Shown here: positions 10,229-19,533 of the stretch, one piece after another
How positions within the stretch are numbered: position 1 is the first letter of the stretch
Layout of the letters: each line of letters opens with the position of its first letter
NCBI RefSeq assembly: GCF_000800255.1
Contig: NZ_CP009747.1
Coordinates: forward strand, 3,038,001-3,102,000
Direction of reading: 5' to 3'
Source of the DNA: Pseudomonas parafulva
Lineage (GTDB): Bacteria; Pseudomonadota; Gammaproteobacteria; Pseudomonadales; Pseudomonadaceae
DNA: 64,000 nucleotides
The notes under the pieces: generated by a model
The model's input: only the letters and a program-made list of their open reading frames with translations
The model's database searches: none
Told to the model about the DNA's origin: nothing
Translations under genes and position numbers: made by a program

Positions 10229-11020
10229 TCAGCGGGCCAGCAGAAAGTCGAGCACGCGCCGGCTGAACGGCTCGCCGACCTCGACGTTGGACAGGTGCGC
10301 GGCCTGGAAGCCAGCGTACTGCGCGCCCGCGACATGCGCCTGGATGAACTGCCCGCCCGACGGTGGCGTGACCGCATCGGCTTCGCCGGAAATCACCAGC
10401 AGCGGCACCGCGATGGCGCCCAACTGGTCACGGAAATCGGCATCGCGCACGGCCGCGCAATTGGCCGCATAGCCTTGCGGCGAAGTGCTGGCCAGCATCT
10501 CGGTGATGCGTGAAACCTGCTCGGCATGGGCCGCCGACCACGCCGGCGTGAACCAGCGCTCGATGGAGGCATCGCGCAGGCCACGCATGGCCGCCGCGCC
10601 GTCTCGCAGCACCGTTTCGATGCGCGGGTTCCAGGTGTCCGGCGAGCCGATCTTCGCCGCCGTATTGCACACCACCAGGCGCAGCAGGCGCTCACCGGCA
10701 TGAATGCCCAGCCACTGGCCGATCAACCCGCCCATCGACAGGCCGCAGAAGTGCGCGCGCTGGATGTTCAGGCCATCGAGCAAGGCCAGCACATCACGGC
10801 CCAGTTGTTCGATGCTGTACGGGCCTTCGGTGACCTGCGAGTCGCCGTGGCCGCGGGTGTCGTAGCGCAGCACGCGAAAATGCTGGGTCCACAACGGCAT
10901 CTGGGTGTCCCACATGTGCAGGTCGGTGCCCAGCGAGTTGGACAACACCAGCACCGGGGCATGCTCGGGGCCGTCGAGTCGGTAGTTCAGTACGCCATCG
11001 GGCAGTTGCAAATGCGCCAC
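10229..11020 (-). CDS. pcaD: PcaD, beta-ketoadipate enol-lactone hydrolase
   Basis: A 263-residue alpha/beta hydrolase. The start codon is GTG at 11020, with GGAG a few bases upstream. The nucleophile elbow GLSMGG places the catalytic Ser at about residue 95; the oxyanion region is VLSNSLGTDLHMWD, the acid is in ISGEADAVTP, and the His is in AHLSNVE. It hydrolyses the enol-lactone to beta-ketoadipate. It is tightly packed between pcaB and pcaC, with gaps of 11 and 10 bases. It is a separate protein here, whereas some bacteria have a PcaD-PcaC fusion (PcaL). Confidence 0.95.
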   Translation of the reverse strand: MAHLQLPDGVLNYRLDGPEHAPVLVLSNSLGTDLHMWDTQMPLWTQHFRVLRYDTRGHGDSQVTEGPYSIEQLGRDVLALLDGLNIQRAHFCGLSMGGLIGQWLGIHAGERLLRLVVCNTAAKIGSPDTWNPRIETVLRDGAAAMRGLRDASIERWFTPAWSAAHAEQVSRITEMLASTSPQGYAANCAAVRDADFRDQLGAIAVPLLVISGEADAVTPPSGGQFIQAHVAGAQYAGFQAAHLSNVEVGEPFSRRVLDFLLAR

Positions 11021-11031
11021 AGCGGTCTCCT

Positions 11032-12393
11032 TCAGACAGTCAAACGTTGATGTTCAGCCACCGCGCGCGCCACCCAGACGCGGGCCTGACCGAGGTAGTG
11101 GGCGGGATCGAGCAAACGGTCGAGTTCTTCGTCGCTGAGCTGCTCGGTCACCTGGCGCTCATCGCCGAGCACGGCGCGCAGGTGGCGCCCCTCGGCCACG
11201 GCGCGCTGGCAGCACTGTTCCAGCAGATGGTGGGCGGTATCGCGCCCCAGGCGTTGCGCCAGCACGATGCTCACCGCCTCGGCCAGCACCAGACCTTGGG
11301 TCAGTTCCAGGTTGCGGCCCATGCGCTCGGCGTCCACCTCCATGCCCTCGGCGATCAGCCGTGCCTGCTGCAGCGCGCCAGACACCAGGCAGCAGATCTC
11401 CGGCAGGGTTTCCCACTCGGCATGCCACAAGCCAAGGCTACGCTCGTGCTCCTGGGGCATGGCGGCGAACAGCGTCGAGAGCAGGCCGGGCACGCGGGTC
11501 GCGGCGCCGATCAACACCGCCGCGCCTACTGGATTGCGCTTGTGCGGCATGGTCGAGGAGCCGCCTTTGCCGGGCGCCGAAGGCTCGAACAGTTCACCGG
11601 CCTCGGTCTGCATCAGCAGGCTGACGTCGCGGCCGAACTTACCCAGGCTGCCGGCGATCAGGCCCAGCACCGAGGCGAACTCCACCAGCCGATCGCGCTG
11701 GGTGTGCCAAGGCTGTTCGGGCAAATTCAGGCGAAGTTGCGCGGCCAGCGCTTCGGCCACCGGCAGCGCCTTGCTGCCCAGCGCGGCCAGGCTGCCGGAG
11801 GCGCCACCAAACTGCAGGCAGGTCAGGCGCGGGCGCAGTTCGCGCAGGCGCTGGCGGTGACGCGTCAGCGCACCCAGGACACCGGCCAGTTTCATGCCCA
11901 GGGTCACAGGCGTTGCATGCTGCAGCCAGGTGCGCCCCACCAGCGGCGTATCGGCATGCTGCAGGGCCTGCCGGGCCAGGGCCTCGGCCAACCCAGCCAG
12001 CTCGACTTCGATCAGGTCCAGCGCGTCACGCAATTGCAGTACCAGGCCAGTGTCCATGGCGTCCTGGCTGGTGGCGCCTAAGTGGACGTAACGCTCGGCC
12101 TCGGACACACCGCTGGCGACCACTTTGCCCAGCGCCTTGACCAACGGAATGGCCGAATTGCCGGCCACCGCGATGGCCTGGGCCAGGGCCTGGACATCGT
12201 AGCGCTCGGCCTTGCACGCGGCTTCGATGGCCGGCACCGCCGTGTGCGGTACCAGCCCGACACTCGCCTCGGCGCGAGCCAGGGCCGCCTCGAAATCGAG
12301 CATGCCCTGTAGCCGGCCTCGGTCGGAGAAAATCGCGCGCATCGCCGGGGTGGTGAAGTAAAGATCGAACAGCTGGTTATCCGCCTGACTCAT
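11032..12393 (-). CDS. pcaB: PcaB, 3-carboxy-cis,cis-muconate cycloisomerase
   Basis: A 453-residue member of the fumarase/aspartase superfamily. The superfamily signature GKGGSSTMPHKRNPVGA lies near residue 280, and HLGATSQDAMDTGLVLQLRD is the second conserved block. The length equals that of Pseudomonas PcaB, somewhat longer than plain adenylosuccinate lyases because of a C-terminal extension. It lactonises 3-carboxymuconate, the product of protocatechuate 3,4-dioxygenase; pcaGH, encoding that dioxygenase, is not in the window. It follows pcaT by nine bases. Confidence 0.95.
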   Translation of the reverse strand: MSQADNQLFDLYFTTPAMRAIFSDRGRLQGMLDFEAALARAEASVGLVPHTAVPAIEAACKAERYDVQALAQAIAVAGNSAIPLVKALGKVVASGVSEAERYVHLGATSQDAMDTGLVLQLRDALDLIEVELAGLAEALARQALQHADTPLVGRTWLQHATPVTLGMKLAGVLGALTRHRQRLRELRPRLTCLQFGGASGSLAALGSKALPVAEALAAQLRLNLPEQPWHTQRDRLVEFASVLGLIAGSLGKFGRDVSLLMQTEAGELFEPSAPGKGGSSTMPHKRNPVGAAVLIGAATRVPGLLSTLFAAMPQEHERSLGLWHAEWETLPEICCLVSGALQQARLIAEGMEVDAERMGRNLELTQGLVLAEAVSIVLAQRLGRDTAHHLLEQCCQRAVAEGRHLRAVLGDERQVTEQLSDEELDRLLDPAHYLGQARVWVARAVAEHQRLTV

Positions 12394-12402
12394 CGAAACG
12401 CC

Positions 12403-13692
12403 TCAGTGATCGTGGTGCAGGTACGCCGCCTGCTTGGGCAGGCGCAGGCTGAACAGGAAGGCGATGGCCATCATTGCCGTCACGTACCAGTAGAAAGTGT
12501 TCTCCATGCCCAGGCTCTTCAAACCCAAGGCCACGTACTCGGCGGAACCGCCGAACACCGCATTGGCCACCGCGTAGGCCAGGCCGACGCCAAGGGCACG
12601 CACCTGCGGCGGGAACATCTCGGCCTTCACCAGGCCGCTGATGGAGGTGTAGAAACTGACGATGCACAGTGCCAAGGTCACCAGCACGAACGCCATGAAC
12701 GGACTGCTTACGGTTTTGAGCGCCATCAGCAGCGGCACGGTGAACAGCGTACCCAACGCACCGAACCACAGCATCGAGTTACGTCGACCGATGCGGTCGG
12801 AGAGCATGCCGAACAGTGGCTGCAGGATCATGAACAGAAACAGCGCGCCGGTCATCACGAAGCTCGCGCTCTTGGCGTTCATGCCGGCCGTGTTGACCAG
12901 ATACTTCTGCATGTAGGTGGTGAAGGTGTAGAAAATCAGCGAGCCACCCGCGGTGTAGCCCAGCACCGTGATGAACGCGGCGGTATGGTTGCGGAACAGC
13001 CCGGCGATGCTGCCGGCGTCCTTGTCCTGACGGGTCTCGGCGCTGCTGGTTTCCTTGAGCGAACGGCGCAGCATCAGCGAAATCAGCGCAGCGACGGCGC
13101 CGACCACGAACGGAATGCGCCAGCCCCAGGCGCGCAGCTCTTCATCGCTGAGCAGTTGCTGCAGGATCACCACCACCAGCACCGCCAGCAATTGGCCGCC
13201 GATCAGGGTGACGTACTGGAACGAGGCGAAGAAGCCGCGTTGGCCGCGCAGCGCCACCTCGCTCATGTAGGTCGCGGTGGTGCCGTACTCGCCGCCCACC
13301 GACAGGCCCTGCACCAAGCGGGCGAACAGCAGCAGCGCCGGGGCCCAGGCGCCGATGCTGGCGTAGGTCGGCAAACAGGCGATCAGCAGGGAACCGGCGC
13401 ACATCATCAGCACCGAGATCATCAACGAATGCTTGCGTCCGTGACGGTCGGCCAGGCGACCGAAGATCCAGCCGCCGATCGGTCGCATCAGAAAGCCCGC
13501 CGCGAACACGCCGGCGGTGTTGAGCAGTTGAACGGTGGGATCGTCCGAGGGGAAGAAGGCGGGGGCGAAATAGATGGCGCAGAAGGCGTAGACGTAGAAG
13601 TCGAACCATTCCACCAGATTGCCCGAGGAGGCACCGACGATAGCGAAGATGCGGCTTTTGCGCTCTTCGCCCGTGTAATGAACTGAGGTCAT
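12403..13692 (-). CDS. pcaT: PcaT, MHS-family dicarboxylate (beta-ketoadipate) transporter
   Basis: A 429-residue, 12-helix MFS symporter of the metabolite:H+ (MHS) family, resembling KgtP. The MFS signatures are [20 protein letters not shown] (loop 2-3) and [20 protein letters not shown] (loop 8-9). The N-terminus [20 protein letters not shown] is characteristic of MHS transporters. In P. putida PcaT imports beta-ketoadipate. A 140-base gap separates it from pcaF upstream. No PcaR box was found there, so it is either read through from pcaIJF or has its own promoter. Confidence 0.92.
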   Translation of the reverse strand: MTSVHYTGEERKSRIFAIVGASSGNLVEWFDFYVYAFCAIYFAPAFFPSDDPTVQLLNTAGVFAAGFLMRPIGGWIFGRLADRHGRKHSLMISVLMMCAGSLLIACLPTYASIGAWAPALLLFARLVQGLSVGGEYGTTATYMSEVALRGQRGFFASFQYVTLIGGQLLAVLVVVILQQLLSDEELRAWGWRIPFVVGAVAALISLMLRRSLKETSSAETRQDKDAGSIAGLFRNHTAAFITVLGYTAGGSLIFYTFTTYMQKYLVNTAGMNAKSASFVMTGALFLFMILQPLFGMLSDRIGRRNSMLWFGALGTLFTVPLLMALKTVSSPFMAFVLVTLALCIVSFYTSISGLVKAEMFPPQVRALGVGLAYAVANAVFGGSAEYVALGLKSLGMENTFYWYVTAMMAIAFLFSLRLPKQAAYLHHDH

Positions 13693-13832
13693 GGGTTGCT
13701 TGCTCCTGGAGGGATACCGTGAAGTCTAGACATACCCGGTAACAGTCTCGTTCCGCCTCGGGTCTGACCAGTGGCCATGCGTCGTATTGACCGGCCCCAT
13801 CACGGTTGAATCCGCGATGAGGCCGACGCGCA

Positions 13833-15035
13833 TCAGACCCGCTCGATCGCCAACGCCAGGCCTTGCCCCACGCCTACGCACATGGTCGCCAGGCCCTTGC
13901 GCCCGTCGCTCTTCTCCAATTGATGCAGTGCCGTCAGCACCAGACGCGCGCCGCTCATGCCCAGCGGATGACCCAGGGCGATGGCGCCGCCGTTGGGATT
14001 GACCTGCGGCGCATCGTCGGCCACACCAAGCTCGCGCAGCACCGCCAGTCCTTGGCTGGCGAACGCTTCGTTGAGCTCGATGACATCGAAGTCGGCCACG
14101 GCGATGCCCAGGCGCTCGCACAGCTTGCGCACCGCCGGCACCGGGCCGATGCCCATCACACGGGGCGCGACACCCGCACTGGCCATGCCCAGTACCCGGG
14201 CGCGCGGGGTGAGGCCATGTTTTTTCACCGCCTCGGCGGAGGCCAGAATCAATGCCGCTGCACCATCGTTGACCCCCGAGGCATTGCCGGCCGTGACGGT
14301 CTTGTCGGGCCCGTTGACCGGTTTGAGCCGGGCCAGCGCTTCCAGGGTGGTGTCAGGACGCATGTGCTCGTCCTGCTCGACCCAGGTCTCACCCTTCTTG
14401 TGGGCGATGCGCACTGGCACGATCTCCTCAGCGAAGAAGCCGGCGGCTTGGGCGGCGGCCGCTTTCTGCTGGCTGCGCACAGCGAAGGCATCCTGGTCGG
14501 CGCGCGACACCTGATAGTCGTCGGCCACGTTATCGGCGGTCTCGGGCATGGCATCGACGCCGTACTGGCTTTTCATCAAAGGATTGACGAAACGCCAGCC
14601 GATGGTCGTGTCTTCCAGCTTCATGGCACGCGAATAGCCGCTTTCGGCCTTGCCCATGACGAACGGCGCGCGCGACATCGACTCCACGCCACCGGCAATG
14701 GCCAGCTCCATCTCACCACTGGCGATGGCACGGAACGCCGTGCCGACCGCGTCCATGCCCGAGGCACACAGGCGGTTGAGGGTGACCCCGGGAACGTTCT
14801 CCGGCAGCCCGGCCAGCAGCAGCGCCATGCGTGCGACGTTGCGGTTGTCTTCGCCGGCCTGATTGGCACAGCCGAGGAACACTTCGTCGAGCTGCGCCCA
14901 CTGCACCTGTGGATTGCGCTCGATCAGCGCCTTGAGCGGGACGGCCGCCAGGTCGTCGGCGCGAACGCTGGCCAGGGCGCCGCCGAAGCGGCCGATGGGC
15001 GTGCGGATGGCGTCGCAGATGAATACCTCACGCAT
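13833..15035 (-). CDS. pcaF: PcaF, beta-ketoadipyl-CoA thiolase
   Basis: A 400-residue thiolase that cleaves beta-ketoadipyl-CoA to succinyl-CoA and acetyl-CoA. The acyl-accepting Cys is residue 90 in [11 protein letters not shown]. The catalytic His lies in [14 protein letters not shown] and the second Cys in [15 protein letters not shown]. Its start overlaps the pcaJ stop by one base (TGATG), implying coupled translation with the CoA-transferase that makes its substrate. Length and motifs match PcaF rather than FadA or PhaA by context. Confidence 0.95.
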   Translation of the reverse strand: MREVFICDAIRTPIGRFGGALASVRADDLAAVPLKALIERNPQVQWAQLDEVFLGCANQAGEDNRNVARMALLLAGLPENVPGVTLNRLCASGMDAVGTAFRAIASGEMELAIAGGVESMSRAPFVMGKAESGYSRAMKLEDTTIGWRFVNPLMKSQYGVDAMPETADNVADDYQVSRADQDAFAVRSQQKAAAAQAAGFFAEEIVPVRIAHKKGETWVEQDEHMRPDTTLEALARLKPVNGPDKTVTAGNASGVNDGAAALILASAEAVKKHGLTPRARVLGMASAGVAPRVMGIGPVPAVRKLCERLGIAVADFDVIELNEAFASQGLAVLRELGVADDAPQVNPNGGAIALGHPLGMSGARLVLTALHQLEKSDGRKGLATMCVGVGQGLALAIERV

Positions 15036-15814
15036 CAGGCTTCTCCTGCGGTTTGGCCGTGGGCGGCGGCGGTACGCGCTTCCAGGTCGCGCAGCGCGGT
15101 CAGTTCGTGATCACTCGGCGCTTGCGTGGTCTGCACGCTGTCGGCAAAACGGATGGCCCAGCCAGTGGCGGCGACGATCTGCTCGCGCGTCACGCCTGGA
15201 TGAATCGAGGTCACCACGAACTCATGGCTGCCGGCTTCCGGCTCCATGATGCACAGGTCGGTAATGATCCCCACCGGGCCCTCGCCCGGCAGGCCCAGGC
15301 GCTTGCGCGAGTCGCCGCCTTCGCCATGGCCGACCGACGTCATGAAGTCGAGCTTGTCGACGAAGGCGCGCTTGGACTGCTTGAGGATGATCAGGACCTG
15401 CTTGGCGGAACCGGCGATCTCCGGCGCGCCGCCCGCGCCCGGCAGGCGGGTCTTGGGCGCATGGTAGTCGCCGACCACGGTGGTGTTGATGTTGCCGAAG
15501 CGGTCGACCTGCGCGGCGCCGAGGAAGCCGACGTCGATGCGTCCGCCCTGCAGCCAGTAACGGAAGATCTCGCCAGTCGGCACCACGGTGTCGGCGGTCT
15601 CGGCCAGTTCACCGTCGCCGATCGACAGCGGCAACACACTGGGCTTGGCGCCGATGGGGCCGGACTCGTAGATCAGCACGACGTCGGGCGAAGAGGTCAA
15701 CCGTGCGAGGTTGGCGGCCTTGGACGGCAGGCCGATGCCGACGAAGCAGACCGCGCCGTTGCGCAGGCGTCGGGCGGCAGCCACGGTCATCATTTCCGAG
15801 GTCGAGTAGCTCAT
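15035..15814 (-). CDS. pcaJ: PcaJ, 3-oxoadipate CoA-transferase subunit B
   Basis: A 259-residue beta subunit of succinyl-CoA:3-ketoacid CoA-transferase. The catalytic Glu is in [15 protein letters not shown]; in related enzymes it forms the glutamyl-CoA intermediate. [20 protein letters not shown] is a conserved family block. It overlaps pcaI by four bases (ATGA) and pcaF by one, so IJF form a tight unit. It activates beta-ketoadipate with CoA from succinyl-CoA. Confidence 0.94.
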   Translation of the reverse strand: MSYSTSEMMTVAAARRLRNGAVCFVGIGLPSKAANLARLTSSPDVVLIYESGPIGAKPSVLPLSIGDGELAETADTVVPTGEIFRYWLQGGRIDVGFLGAAQVDRFGNINTTVVGDYHAPKTRLPGAGGAPEIAGSAKQVLIILKQSKRAFVDKLDFMTSVGHGEGGDSRKRLGLPGEGPVGIITDLCIMEPEAGSHEFVVTSIHPGVTREQIVAATGWAIRFADSVQTTQAPSDHELTALRDLEARTAAAHGQTAGEA

Positions 15815-16659
15815 TGTGCGGCCTCCAGCGTGCGCTTGAATTCGGTGAAATCGGCGGTGCCGCGGATGTAGGTGTCGATCCAGGCGGTGAAGGCTTCGCG
15901 GTCGCGCGCGATCGGATCCCAGGCCTGATAGAAGCGATTGTCACGCTCGTAGTAGCCGTGGGCGTAGGAGGGATGCGCACCGCCCGGCACCAGGCACACT
16001 GCGCTCAGGGCCCAGGTCGGCAGCACGCAGGCGTTCATCGGTGCCTGCAGGTCGTCGACGATCTCTTCGACGGTGACGATGCAGCGCTTGGCCGCCAGCG
16101 CGGCTTCCTTCTGCACACCAAGGATGCCCCACAGCAAGACATTGCCCTTGCGGTCGGCTTTTTGCGCATGGATCACAGTGACGTCCGGGCGCACCGAAGG
16201 CACGGCCGCCAGTACTTCGCCGGTGAACGGGCAGGTGACTGACTGGATCAGCGGGTTGACCTTCGGCAGGTCGGAGCCGGCGTAGGCGCGCAGCACCGCG
16301 AACGGCAGGCCGGAGGCCCCGGCGACGTAGGCATTGGCCAGGTCGGCGTGGCTGTGCTCTTCGATTTCCAGGGCGTGCGGCCATTGCTTCTCGACCGCGT
16401 CGCGCAGGCGGTGCAGCGAGCCGACACCGGGGTTACCGCCCCAGGAGAAGATCAACTTGCGGGCGCAGCCAGCGCCGATCAGTTGGTCGTAGATCAGGTC
16501 CGGGGTCATGCGCACCAGGGTCAGGTCACGCTTGCCCTGGCGAATGATCTCGTGGCCGGCGGCGGTGGGAATCAGGTGGGTGAAACCTTCGAGGGCAACA
16601 CAGTCGCCGTCGTTGACGAACTGCTTCACGGCGTCGTGAAGCGAGAGGATTGCTGCCAT
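15811..16659 (-). CDS. pcaI: PcaI, 3-oxoadipate CoA-transferase subunit A
   Basis: A 282-residue alpha subunit of the 3-oxoadipate CoA-transferase. The ATG at 16659 was chosen because CAGGAG precedes it and the product starts MAAILSLHDAVKQFVNDGDC, the family N-terminus. GGNPGVGSLHRLRDAVEKQW and AQKADRKGNVLLWGILGVQK are conserved blocks. In P. putida KT2440 pcaIJ lies away from the main pca cluster; here it sits between pcaK and pcaF. Two PcaR-type boxes lie about 85-120 bases upstream. Confidence 0.94.
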   Translation of the reverse strand: MAAILSLHDAVKQFVNDGDCVALEGFTHLIPTAAGHEIIRQGKRDLTLVRMTPDLIYDQLIGAGCARKLIFSWGGNPGVGSLHRLRDAVEKQWPHALEIEEHSHADLANAYVAGASGLPFAVLRAYAGSDLPKVNPLIQSVTCPFTGEVLAAVPSVRPDVTVIHAQKADRKGNVLLWGILGVQKEAALAAKRCIVTVEEIVDDLQAPMNACVLPTWALSAVCLVPGGAHPSYAHGYYERDNRFYQAWDPIARDREAFTAWIDTYIRGTADFTEFKRTLEAAQ

Positions 16660-16743
16660 TGCAGACTCCTGGTCAGGCTGAGTCGAGTACGGGTGCAGCG
16701 GGGCTGCGATGGGTTCAGAGTAAGGAGGCTGGTGGAGCGCTAC

Positions 16744-16778
16744 AATCCGATAATCGACCTTTTGGGCGGTTATCGAAC
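16744..16778 (-). promoter_or_regulatory. Paired PcaR boxes upstream of pcaIJF
   Basis: Read on the minus strand, GTTCGATAACCGCCC (16764-16778) is followed after five bases by GTCGATTATCGGATT (16744-16758). Both carry the CGATWA core also seen before pcaR. PcaR of P. putida is known to bind paired 15-base elements overlapping the -35 and -10 of pcaI; these are the likely equivalents. Position relative to the transcription start was not measured. Confidence 0.75.
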
Positions 16779-16861
16779 GGTTTGAATGGTGAGTCCGTGC
16801 TATCGATGCAGGCCCGTATCGAGGGTGAGACGGCGCGCTCACCCTCGGCCGGCGCCCTCGA

Positions 16862-18208
16862 TCACGTCGCGTCGGCGTGACTCACCAGTCCTTTCACGAT
16901 CACGCCCACGGCCGCCAACGCAGCAGGCACCAGCAAGGCGGTGAGCACCTGCTCGAAGGTCCAGCCGAGCCCCAGCAAGGTCGCGCCGCTCCAGGCCCCG
17001 AGAATCGCACCGAAGCGACCGATACCCAGCATCCACGACACGCCCGTGGCGCGCCCCTGGGTCGGATAGAAGCGCGCCGCCAGCGACGGCATGGCCGACT
17101 GTGCACCGTTCACGCACATGCCCGCGACCAGCACCAGCACGGCCAGCAAGGTGATGTTGCCCAGGCTCTGGCCGACGGCGTAGGCGAAGATCCCGGCCAG
17201 CAGGTAGAACAAGCCGATCACCTTGTGCGGATTGAAGCGGTCCATCGCCCAGCCCACGGCGACCGCGCTGAGCACACCGCCGAACTGGAACAACGCGCCG
17301 ATGAACGCGGCCTGCTCCATGCTCGCGCCGCTGTCGCGCATCAGCGTCGGCAGCCAACTGGTCAGCAGGTAGACGATCACCAGGCCCATGAAGTAGGTCA
17401 GCCACAGCAGCACCGTGCCCAGCCCATAGGTGCCGGAGAAAATCACCGCGAAGACGTTGCGCGTGGCCACGGCCTTTTGCTCCGGTACGCTGAAGCTCGC
17501 CGCCTGGGCCACCACGGCCGGGGCAATCGGCGCCAGGGTGCGGCGTACCTTGTCGGTGCCACGATTGCGCACCACCAGAAAGCGCGCCGACTCCGGCAGC
17601 CACACCAGCAATACCACGGCAAGCACCAGCGGCAGCACGCCGCCGAGCACCAGCAGGCTGTGCCAGCCGTAGGCCGGGATCAGCTTGGCAGAGACGAAGC
17701 CACCGCCAGCCATGCCCAGGTTGAAGCCGCAGAACATGCTGGTGACCAGCAACGACTTCAGGCGCTCAGGGGTGTACTCGGACAACAGCGTGGTGGCATT
17801 GGGCATGCCGGCGCCCAGGCCCAAGCCGGTGAGAAAGCGCAGCACCAGCAACTGGTCGACGTTGGTGGCGTAGGCCGAGGCCAAGCTGAAGCCGCCAAAG
17901 ACCAAGACAGCGCCTACCAGCACGCCCTTGCGGCCGAAACGATCAGCCAGCGGCCCCGAGCCCAGCGCACCGAAGACCATACCGATCAGTGCCGCGCTCA
18001 TCACCGGGCCCAGACTGGCCCGGTCGATACCCCACTCCTGGGACAACGCCGGGGCGATGAAGCCCATGGCGGCGGTATCCAGTCCGTCGAGGAAGACGAT
18101 GAGGAAACACAGGATCACCACCCGCCATTGATAACGCGACAGCGGCTGGGCATTGATGAAGGACTGGACGTCGAGGCACTGGCCGACGGCGGATTGCGGT
18201 GTGTTCAT
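16862..18208 (-). CDS. pcaK: PcaK, 4-hydroxybenzoate/protocatechuate MFS transporter
   Basis: A 448-residue aromatic acid:H+ symporter, the usual PcaK length. It has 12 predicted helices. GPLADRFGRKGVLVGAVLVF is the loop 2-3 signature; LDGLDTAAMGFIAPAL in helix 1 carries the DGXD motif of the AAHS family, required for aromatic-acid transport. GWAMDRFNPHKVIGLFYLLA is the loop 8-9 signature. PcaK also mediates chemotaxis to aromatic acids in P. putida. The gene follows pcaR on the same strand after 271 bases, with a PcaR-like box in that gap; the predicted leader of more than 200 bases is unusually long. Confidence 0.95.
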   Translation of the reverse strand: MNTPQSAVGQCLDVQSFINAQPLSRYQWRVVILCFLIVFLDGLDTAAMGFIAPALSQEWGIDRASLGPVMSAALIGMVFGALGSGPLADRFGRKGVLVGAVLVFGGFSLASAYATNVDQLLVLRFLTGLGLGAGMPNATTLLSEYTPERLKSLLVTSMFCGFNLGMAGGGFVSAKLIPAYGWHSLLVLGGVLPLVLAVVLLVWLPESARFLVVRNRGTDKVRRTLAPIAPAVVAQAASFSVPEQKAVATRNVFAVIFSGTYGLGTVLLWLTYFMGLVIVYLLTSWLPTLMRDSGASMEQAAFIGALFQFGGVLSAVAVGWAMDRFNPHKVIGLFYLLAGIFAYAVGQSLGNITLLAVLVLVAGMCVNGAQSAMPSLAARFYPTQGRATGVSWMLGIGRFGAILGAWSGATLLGLGWTFEQVLTALLVPAALAAVGVIVKGLVSHADAT

Positions 18209-18443
18209 AGTGGTTATCCAGAAGAGGGGCGCAAGTACACCGCTGCGCCAGGCAAGGCACAGGGCTGGTGGAACCGGGTACGGGCGTTGCGATCAACTGG
18301 GTCGGCGGGCAACTGCGCCAGGCAGCGAGGGGACAATGGTCATGGAGGTCTCTCGTGTTGTTATTGTGCGGTCGGCGCTGCCGACCGTTGCGAGAAACAG
18401 TAATCAGCGCCAGACGGGGGCGCAATCGCTGCACAGCGACATT

Positions 18444-18458
18444 GTGCGTTTATCGAAC
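18444..18458 (-). promoter_or_regulatory. PcaR-like box upstream of pcaK
   Basis: On the minus strand GTTCGATAAACGCAC, 14 of 15 bases identical to the box before pcaR. It lies 236 bases upstream of the pcaK start, just after the pcaR stop. Between it and pcaK there is a perfect hairpin (CGGTCGGC, loop GCT, GCCGACCG) at 18369-18387. Confidence 0.6.
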
Positions 18459-18479
18459 AGGAACTGCTGCGTTGGTCAT

Positions 18480-19349
18480 TCAACCGAACAACTGATGGCA
18501 GAGGTCGCGACTGGCCGCCAGCAGGATCGGCAGAAAGCGCTGCTCCAGCTCGTTACGAGCAACCCGGCCGACATGGGTGCTGACGTTCAGCGCCGCCAGC
18601 ACCTGCCCGGACGCGTCGTAGATGGGCACGGCGATCGAACGCAGGCCCTGCTCCAGTTCCTGATCGACCACGCACCAGCCTTGGGCGCGGACCTGCTGGA
18701 TGCAGGCGAACAGCGACTCCGGGTCGTTCAGCGTACGGGTGGTACGGGCCTTGAGGTCGGCGCGCTCGAAGTACTCGCGAAGGCTGGTGTCGTCCAACGC
18801 GGCGAGGAGGATACGACCCATCGAAGTGCAGTAGGCCGGTAGACGACCACCGACCGAGAGGTCGACCGATATCAGACGCTCCACGGTCGCCGAGCGGGCA
18901 ATATAGAGAATGTCGTCGCCTTCCAGCGTGGCCATGTTCGCCGCTTCGTGAAGCTGCTCGCTGATGCGGTCCAGATAGGGTTGGGCAGAAACGGCCAGGG
19001 GCGTGGAGGACAAATAGGCATGGCCGAGTGTCAGCACCTTGGGCAGCAGCGAATACGTGCGCCCGTCGGAGGTGGCGTAGCCCAGTTTCATCAGGGTATG
19101 CAGGCAACGGCGCACGGCGGCGCGGGGAATTTCGGTGCGGTGGCTGATCTGCGCGATGGTCAGGTGGCGCTTGCGCTCCTGAAACGCCTGGATGACCGCC
19201 AGACCGCGCGCCAGCGAGGTCATGAAGTCGGGATCGCCCGTGAATGCCTGGATACGTTTGGCCGGGGACGCCACGATGGGCGGAGCCAGCGCTGGAGCCA
19301 CTGGCCGCAGTGGATCGCTGGGCGGGAAAGACGGGGTTTCATCGTTCAT
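18480..19349 (-). CDS. pcaR: PcaR, IclR-family regulator of the pca regulon
   Basis: A 289-residue IclR-family regulator responding to beta-ketoadipate. The N-terminal winged HTH (about residues 42-105) includes LTIAQISHRTEIPRAAVRRC. The effector domain follows, with ILYIARSATVERLISVDLSV and YCTSMGRILLAALD, conserved in PcaR/PobR. GAGG precedes the ATG at 19349. Two PcaR-type boxes lie directly upstream, indicating autoregulation. It should activate pcaIJF and affect pcaK; the porin at 7896 is a possible extra target. Confidence 0.94.
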   Translation of the reverse strand: MNDETPSFPPSDPLRPVAPALAPPIVASPAKRIQAFTGDPDFMTSLARGLAVIQAFQERKRHLTIAQISHRTEIPRAAVRRCLHTLMKLGYATSDGRTYSLLPKVLTLGHAYLSSTPLAVSAQPYLDRISEQLHEAANMATLEGDDILYIARSATVERLISVDLSVGGRLPAYCTSMGRILLAALDDTSLREYFERADLKARTTRTLNDPESLFACIQQVRAQGWCVVDQELEQGLRSIAVPIYDASGQVLAALNVSTHVGRVARNELEQRFLPILLAASRDLCHQLFG

Positions 19350-19376
19350 CGGCAGACCTCAAAAAAACGGCGCTTT

Positions 19377-19410
19377 GTGCGATTATCGAACAAACGGCCG
19401 ATAATCGCAA
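19377..19410. promoter_or_regulatory. Paired PcaR boxes in the pcaR promoter
   Basis: GTGCGATTATCGAAC (19377-19391) and GGCCGATAATCGCAA (19396-19410) are separated by four bases. They share the CGATWATCG core and are arranged as imperfect mirror copies. They are 28-61 bases upstream of the pcaR start. Their right edge abuts TTGACC (19411-19416), a possible -35 element pointing away from pcaR. Confidence 0.7.
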
Positions 19411-19440
19411 TTGACCGCCGACACGTTTGCTTATACCTTT

Positions 19441-19533
19441 CCAGTGCCCTTGTGGCTTCTTTGGAGAGACTGGTCAGGTACCCACCGTTGAAGACTCGAG
19501 GCAGCGGCCTTGCCCCACGGCGAGGCCGTTTTT
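19441..19533 (+). ncRNA. Candidate small RNA divergent from pcaR
   Basis: On the plus strand, TTGACC (19411-19416) and TATACC (19432-19437) form a possible sigma-70 promoter with a short 15-base spacer. About 70 bases further on is a strong intrinsic terminator although no plus-strand gene precedes it. The putative transcript of roughly 90 bases also has a possible stem CCAGT/ACTGG (19441-19445 with 19469-19473). No known family was recognised. The 438-base gap 19350-19787 otherwise holds only the pcaR boxes and AT-poor sequence without a credible gene. Confidence 0.3.
19505..19533 (+). terminator. Orphan intrinsic terminator
   Basis: CGGCCTTGCC and GGCGAGGCCG form a ten-base-pair stem with one G-T pair and a four-base loop CCAC, followed by TTTTTATTT. 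No protein gene on the plus strand ends here, since pcaR runs the other way. Confidence 0.75.

Noticed and set aside
12406..13686. Plus-strand open frame of 426 codons over pcaT
   Set aside because: Antisense to an MHS transporter with clear MFS motifs; His/Gln/Gly-rich shadow composition.
13693..13832. Search for a PcaR box between pcaF and pcaT
   Set aside because: No GTTCGATWA-type sequence was found in the 140-base gap, so independent PcaR control of pcaTBDC is not claimed.
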